From G963665185 sp963665185 (GTDB taxonomy: Bacteria > Desulfobacterota > Desulfovibrionia > Desulfovibrionales > Desulfovibrionaceae), in assembly GCA_963665185.2 (NCBI GenBank), contig CAXXPO010000019.1:177329-241328 (forward strand): 64,000 nt of DNA. The letters run 5' to 3'. Both the position numbers and the translations under genes were made by a program. The notes below the pieces were generated by a model. That model had not been told where the DNA came from. It saw nothing but the letters and a program-made list of their open reading frames with translations, and did no database searches. Shown here in pieces: positions 59,566-64,000 of this stretch; within the stretch, counting starts at the first letter, position 1; the number at the start of each line of letters is the position of its first letter.

Positions 59566-61689
59566 ATGCAACCACCTGAAAAAATCATGGCAGGCATTTT
59601 CACTGTGGTGCTGTGTGTTGTTTTCTGCGTTCCATGTCTTGCCGCTCCGCAGGAAAAAGTCGTCAACCGCAAGGTCCTTGTTTTGTACGACAGTTCCCAC
59701 GGACAGGAAGAATCGAAAAACAACTTGTTCCGCGACGGACTGGCCATGGTTTTCAATTATTATGGCCTGGATTTCGACTATATTGACGTGGCCCCGGGAA
59801 AATTCCCCGATGATACGGCCATGTCGCAGTACCGAGCCGTGGTCAGCGTGTTCGAAGCCATGTCCGTTCCCGATCCGGCAGTCTATCTGCCCTGGCTTGC
59901 CCATCAGATGGACAAGGGGCGCAAGGTAATGGTCTTCGGGTGGACGGGAACGCAATTTCCCGACGGCAGCCCCGTGGACACGGCCATTGCCCGAAGCGTG
60001 TATTCCAGGTTGGGATTGGATTACCAACCCGGCAGAACCATCCCTACCACCCGTCTGGCCTACGTTTTGAAAGACCAGGATTTCGTGGAATTCGAACGCA
60101 AGTACCCGCCGATTCCCCCATCCGAGTTTCCCGGCCTGTCGCCCCTCCAAGACAAGGTCCGCCCTCTGCTCATGGCAAAGGAAAAAAACAGTGGACAGGA
60201 GACCGTCTACATTGCCGTCAACGACCATGGGGGCATTGCCGCCACCGGCTCCATCTACTGGATGGATCCTTCTTCCTATGCCAAGAAGTGGTATCTCAAC
60301 CCCTTCGCCTTTGTTGCCGCCGCCTTGGGGCTGCATAACGAGCCTATCCCGGACCCAACCACGCTGAACGGCTTGCGCGTGGCCATTTCCCATGTGGATG
60401 CCGATGGATTCGGAGGGTTTACCGAGGTGGAATCCAAAAGCACCTGCGGCAGGGTGATGAAGGAACAGATCTACGAAGCCTTTGATTTTCCCATCACCTC
60501 ATCCATCATCGCCGCTGAAGTAAACCCCAGTTACATGGGTAAACCGGAACTCGTGGACCTTGCCAAGGAAATTTTCGCCCTGCCCAACATCGAACCGGCA
60601 TCACATTCATACACGCATCCCTTTTACTGGGATGTCAGCAAAAAGGTCGAACTGGAAGAGCGCTATGATTTTGCCGGAGCCTATTCCAAACCTGATTATA
60701 AACTCAGCGCCCAGTTGGAAATCAAAGACTCCTGCGCCTATGTGTCCAGCCTGTCGCCACCCGACAAACCCTGCAGGGTGCTGTTATGGTCTGGAACCTG
60801 CGAACCCGTGGCTTCACAGATCGGCCTGGCCGACACGCTGGGCATTCTGAACATGAACGGGGGGGATACTGTCTATGATCAGGTGCGCGATTCCCTGTTC
60901 CTGGTTTCCGGCCTGTATCGGAAGGTCGGGACGAACTACCAGATATTCACGGGACAGGCCAATGAGAACATCCTGACCAATCTGTGGACAGGGCCATACT
61001 GGGGCTTTTCCAACATCATGGAAACAATGCGCCGCACCGAGTCTCCGCGCCGCCTCAAGCCCATCGACATCTACTACCATTTTTACAGCGCGGAAAAATT
61101 GGCTTCCCTCAATGCCCTGAAAAACGTCTACCGTTGGACCCTGCAGCAGGACATCGCCCCTCTGTTCACCTCGCAATACATCAATATGGTTCTGGGGTTC
61201 ATCAGCACCCGGGTGAAGCAACTCCGCTTCGCCCCCAAGGAGAACACCCCGTTCACCGCCTATGAGGTCTCCGCCTACGGAAGCTGCACCACCATGCGCT
61301 TTTCCCCGGAAACCCCGGCCCCGGACATGGAACTGAGTGAAAACGTCATCGGGTGGCTTCGTCTCCCACAGGGGTTGTACGTACATCTCGCCGCCGAAGC
61401 CGACCACGCCCTTATCGCGCCTGTGGGTACGGACGACGCCCAAATTCCGCACATTCGCAAAGCCACCGGCATCATATCGGATTTCGCCAGGGAAAACCAA
61501 ATCTTGCATTTTCACTATCAAGGTTTTGGCAAGGGCTGGATCGAACTGGCCGGCCTGCGTCCCGATACGGAGTACAGCATCCACGTCACCGGCAACACAT
61601 GGAAGGAAAAAACAACGAGGACCGATGCCAAAGGCCGTCTGCGCATCAACGCAATCAAAACAGGTAACCTGGAGATACTTCCGCTTTGA
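59566..61689 (+). CDS. PelA-type deacetylase-like protein, paralogue
   Basis: 707 residues from the ATG at 59566 (59542 also possible), with a signal peptide (KIMAGIFTVVLCVVFCVPCLAA). Very similar along its whole length to the preceding protein, with the same SHVDADGFGGF and SHSYTHPFYW motifs, so both copies keep the predicted catalytic residues. A tandem duplication. Stop overlaps the next start. Confidence 0.72.
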   Translation: MQPPEKIMAGIFTVVLCVVFCVPCLAAPQEKVVNRKVLVLYDSSHGQEESKNNLFRDGLAMVFNYYGLDFDYIDVAPGKFPDDTAMSQYRAVVSVFEAMSVPDPAVYLPWLAHQMDKGRKVMVFGWTGTQFPDGSPVDTAIARSVYSRLGLDYQPGRTIPTTRLAYVLKDQDFVEFERKYPPIPPSEFPGLSPLQDKVRPLLMAKEKNSGQETVYIAVNDHGGIAATGSIYWMDPSSYAKKWYLNPFAFVAAALGLHNEPIPDPTTLNGLRVAISHVDADGFGGFTEVESKSTCGRVMKEQIYEAFDFPITSSIIAAEVNPSYMGKPELVDLAKEIFALPNIEPASHSYTHPFYWDVSKKVELEERYDFAGAYSKPDYKLSAQLEIKDSCAYVSSLSPPDKPCRVLLWSGTCEPVASQIGLADTLGILNMNGGDTVYDQVRDSLFLVSGLYRKVGTNYQIFTGQANENILTNLWTGPYWGFSNIMETMRRTESPRRLKPIDIYYHFYSAEKLASLNALKNVYRWTLQQDIAPLFTSQYINMVLGFISTRVKQLRFAPKENTPFTAYEVSAYGSCTTMRFSPETPAPDMELSENVIGWLRLPQGLYVHLAAEADHALIAPVGTDDAQIPHIRKATGIISDFARENQILHFHYQGFGKGWIELAGLRPDTEYSIHVTGNTWKEKTTRTDAKGRLRINAIKTGNLEILPL

Positions 61690-64000
61690 ATGTCGGTTTC
61701 ATCCGCCTTTTTCTCTTTACAGCCATTATTGTAGGGCTGAGTGTGGCGGTGTTTCCGTTCAAACGGAACATGGTGTTCCTGTATATTGAGTCGGGGGAAA
61801 TCAAACAGGCCAACAGCGTACTCCAGGAGCTTCTGGCTGAAAATCCGGATGACTTCCGCATTCTCATGGCCGGTGCAAAACTGGCCATGTACGAAGGCGA
61901 CCCGAATACGGCCATTGCCATGACCCAGCACGCCCTGAACCAGAAACCGCGCAACCAGAGGGCCCTGCACACCCTGGCGCGATACCTGGAATGGAATATC
62001 CGCCCCCTGGACGCCTTGGCGGTTTATGAAAAAATCGTGTCCATTGATCCCAAGGATAAAATGGCATTGGAAAAAATCATAAATTTCTCAAGGTATTTCG
62101 ATCTTCCGGAAAAAGAGGGACTGGCCCTGGCCCGCCTGCTTCAACTACAGCGCGCAACCAAGGAAGAACCGCCCAATGTCTTCCAACAGGCGCTGGCACC
62201 GGACCTGGAAACCCTGGCAAAACGACGGCTGGACCATGGGTATGAACCGCTGGCCGACATGCTCATGCAGCGGCTGTACATCCTGGAATGGCAGTACAGA
62301 AACGATCTTGCGGACGGTCCTCCGCCGGAACTGGAGAGCTACGTCATCTATGCTCTTGAACGCTACCTGATCAGCGATTTTCTTCCGGAGGGCGAAGGCT
62401 TCGCCGCCCGAATGGACAAGGCCACCCATGCGGGGCTGAAAAACAGGCTGCTCCTGGCGACGGTCATGCGCTGGAATGGATTGGCCAAGGAAGCCGTTGC
62501 CTATCTGGATCACCTGGAAAAATCCTACCCTGACAACGAACAAATTCTCCTGGCGCTTACCCAGGCCGGTCGTGACGCCGACAATCTGGGCATGGTGGAG
62601 CACGCTTTCGAACGTCTGGTGGCCACCCGGCCAGACAATCAGGACTACGCCACAACACTTTCCAATGTGTACATGGAAAATGAAAAATACGGCAAAGCCT
62701 TCAGCCTGTTGGCAAAACTCGTAAACTTTGGACAGAATATCGTTGGCCTGCTCAAACAGATGGTCACCGTGGCCTTGTTCAGCGGAGACCAGGAAATCCT
62801 GCAATCCGCAGCCCGGGAAACAGAACGCTTCGACCTGGACGATCCCGATCTCCTGCTCCAACGGGCCGAGGTCTACGCCGCTCTAGATGAGCCAAAGAAG
62901 GCCTTCCCGCTCTACATCCGGCTGACAAAGAAAGAACCCAAACTGGAATATGCAGAGCTGGCGCTCAATGCCGCCGTGGCCTCGGCCAGCACGGAGATGG
63001 TTCAAGAGGCCGCCACCGTGGGACAGGGGATCGCTCCACAGAATGCCGACTTCATGGAGCTGGTGGCCGAGGCATATCTGGGTGTGGACCGCTCCGACCT
63101 GGCATATGGCGAATTCAAGGCCATCGCCATGGTGCGCAAAACCCAGGACGCGGTCCTGCGCATGCTGGAAATCGCGGGCTTTTCCGGAAACGAGGAGTTG
63201 GTGGCAGATGCCACAGATAAAGCCCATGCCCTGTTTCCGAATTCCGCCACGGTGGCTTCAATGTCCGGGGAAATGTATCTGTGGCTGGAAAAACCGGACA
63301 AGGCGTACCCCTATTTTCTCCTGGCGGCTGAATTGTCCAAGGGAAACAAGGAACGTGTGGACCGCATGATCGAAGTCGCCTCCTTTGCAGGCGACAACAA
63401 GCTGTTCCAAAACGCGGTAAGCGCTGCCGTGCGTTTGCGTCCCGACGACATCACGCTGCGCCGCACCGCAGCCCAGCTCATGCTGGCACAGGGCAACAGC
63501 CAGGAAGCCACTGCCGCGCTTCAGGACTATCTGAAAAAAAACCCCAACGACGACGAGGCACGCAAACAACTTGCCTACCTGTTGCTTTGGACAGGCAAGG
63601 GCGGCGATGGACAAAGCCAGATGGCGTTTCTCTCCAAAAGCCGCATGAAGGATCCGGAATTTCTCAAGGAATGGGCACAATACACGGAAAGTGCCGGATT
63701 GGACGACCAGGCGTTTCGCCTGTATGAACGCCTCTTCCAACTGTACCCGGCCAATCGTGAATACCGCAGCGCCGTCATCCGGCTGGCCGGATACACCAAC
63801 CGCCCGGAAACCGCCGCCCGTCTTCTGGCTGAAGATTCGGACGCCCGGCCCGAAGATTTCGACATGGCCCTCAAGGCAGGCACGGCCTGGAGCCAGGCCA
63901 ACGACATCCCCAAGGCCGTTCGCTATCTGGAGCGCGCCCATGCCATCAGGCCGGCACACATGGCGACCCTGCGCGAGCTGGCGAAGAATTACGGTTACAA
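61686..64000 (+). CDS. PelB-like TPR protein, 5' part (cut by window edge)
   Basis: 771 codons to the edge. TTG start at 61686 overlaps the deacetylase stop. An N-terminal membrane anchor (LFLFTAIIVGLSVAVF) is followed by many TPR-like helical repeats (for example DPNTAIAMTQHALNQKPRNQ; DKAYPYFLLAAELSKG). PelB has the same layout, with an outer-membrane beta barrel at the C terminus, which would lie beyond this window. Confidence 0.75.
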   Translation, partial: MNVGFIRLFLFTAIIVGLSVAVFPFKRNMVFLYIESGEIKQANSVLQELLAENPDDFRILMAGAKLAMYEGDPNTAIAMTQHALNQKPRNQRALHTLARYLEWNIRPLDALAVYEKIVSIDPKDKMALEKIINFSRYFDLPEKEGLALARLLQLQRATKEEPPNVFQQALAPDLETLAKRRLDHGYEPLADMLMQRLYILEWQYRNDLADGPPPELESYVIYALERYLISDFLPEGEGFAARMDKATHAGLKNRLLLATVMRWNGLAKEAVAYLDHLEKSYPDNEQILLALTQAGRDADNLGMVEHAFERLVATRPDNQDYATTLSNVYMENEKYGKAFSLLAKLVNFGQNIVGLLKQMVTVALFSGDQEILQSAARETERFDLDDPDLLLQRAEVYAALDEPKKAFPLYIRLTKKEPKLEYAELALNAAVASASTEMVQEAATVGQGIAPQNADFMELVAEAYLGVDRSDLAYGEFKAIAMVRKTQDAVLRMLEIAGFSGNEELVADATDKAHALFPNSATVASMSGEMYLWLEKPDKAYPYFLLAAELSKGNKERVDRMIEVASFAGDNKLFQNAVSAAVRLRPDDITLRRTAAQLMLAQGNSQEATAALQDYLKKNPNDDEARKQLAYLLLWTGKGGDGQSQMAFLSKSRMKDPEFLKEWAQYTESAGLDDQAFRLYERLFQLYPANREYRSAVIRLAGYTNRPETAARLLAEDSDARPEDFDMALKAGTAWSQANDIPKAVRYLERAHAIRPAHMATLRELAKNYGY

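Overview
The window comes from a Gram-negative bacterium that looks like a Desulfovibrio-type deltaproteobacterium (Desulfovibrionales). The basis is GC-rich coding, protein style, a selC tRNA and the gene order ftsH-folP-cdaA-cdaR-glmM-galU. This placement is an inference, because no search was run.

Layout: (1) 1-3963, minus strand: part of an rrn operon (5' part of 23S, tRNA-Ala, tRNA-Ile, 16S), driven by three tandem promoters at about 4.17-4.57 kb. (2) 4.9-7.9 kb: map and glnS. (3) 7.9-15.7 kb: a glycan cluster with a methyltransferase, three related GT-B glycosyltransferases carrying a GxGH motif, two GT4 glycosyltransferases and a histidine phosphatase. (4) 15.9-27.6 kb: a tight operon with a minimal FtsX permease, a LolD/MacB-type ATPase, a 1634-residue FtsX permease fused to a degenerate M28 peptidase domain, two OPT-like transporters, an unknown protein and a PqqD-like protein. 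(5) 27.6-31.5 kb: a small unknown gene, a 56-bp perfect palindrome, hldE, a nitroreductase, mntP and selC. (6) 31.9-43.7 kb: ftsH, folP, c-di-AMP synthesis and regulation (cdaA, cdaR), glmM, galU, a LolA-like protein, priA and a GAF-PP2C phosphatase. About eight single-base insertions between 37.5 and 42.4 kb break five of these genes. (7) 43.9-48.2 kb: two small paralogous HTH proteins in an AT-rich pocket, an Smr protein, a FucA-like aldolase and a sensor kinase. (8) 55.4-48.3 kb, minus strand: murJ, a TrmN6-like methyltransferase, a DUF3795 protein, then a five-gene coupled set encoding a Rad50-like ATPase split into N and C halves, an Mre11-like nuclease, a short coiled-coil protein and a CPBP membrane protease. 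(9) 55.7-64 kb: the start of a Pel-like exopolysaccharide locus (GH114 lipoprotein, PelC-like lipoprotein, two paralogous PelA-type deacetylases, PelB-like TPR protein running off the edge).

The strongest candidates for undescribed systems are the split Rad50/Mre11 operon with its membrane protease (48.3-52.5 kb), and the ABC/FtsX/pseudo-M28/OPT/PqqD operon (15.9-27.6 kb). The Pel-like locus with a PelA split over separate genes is a third.
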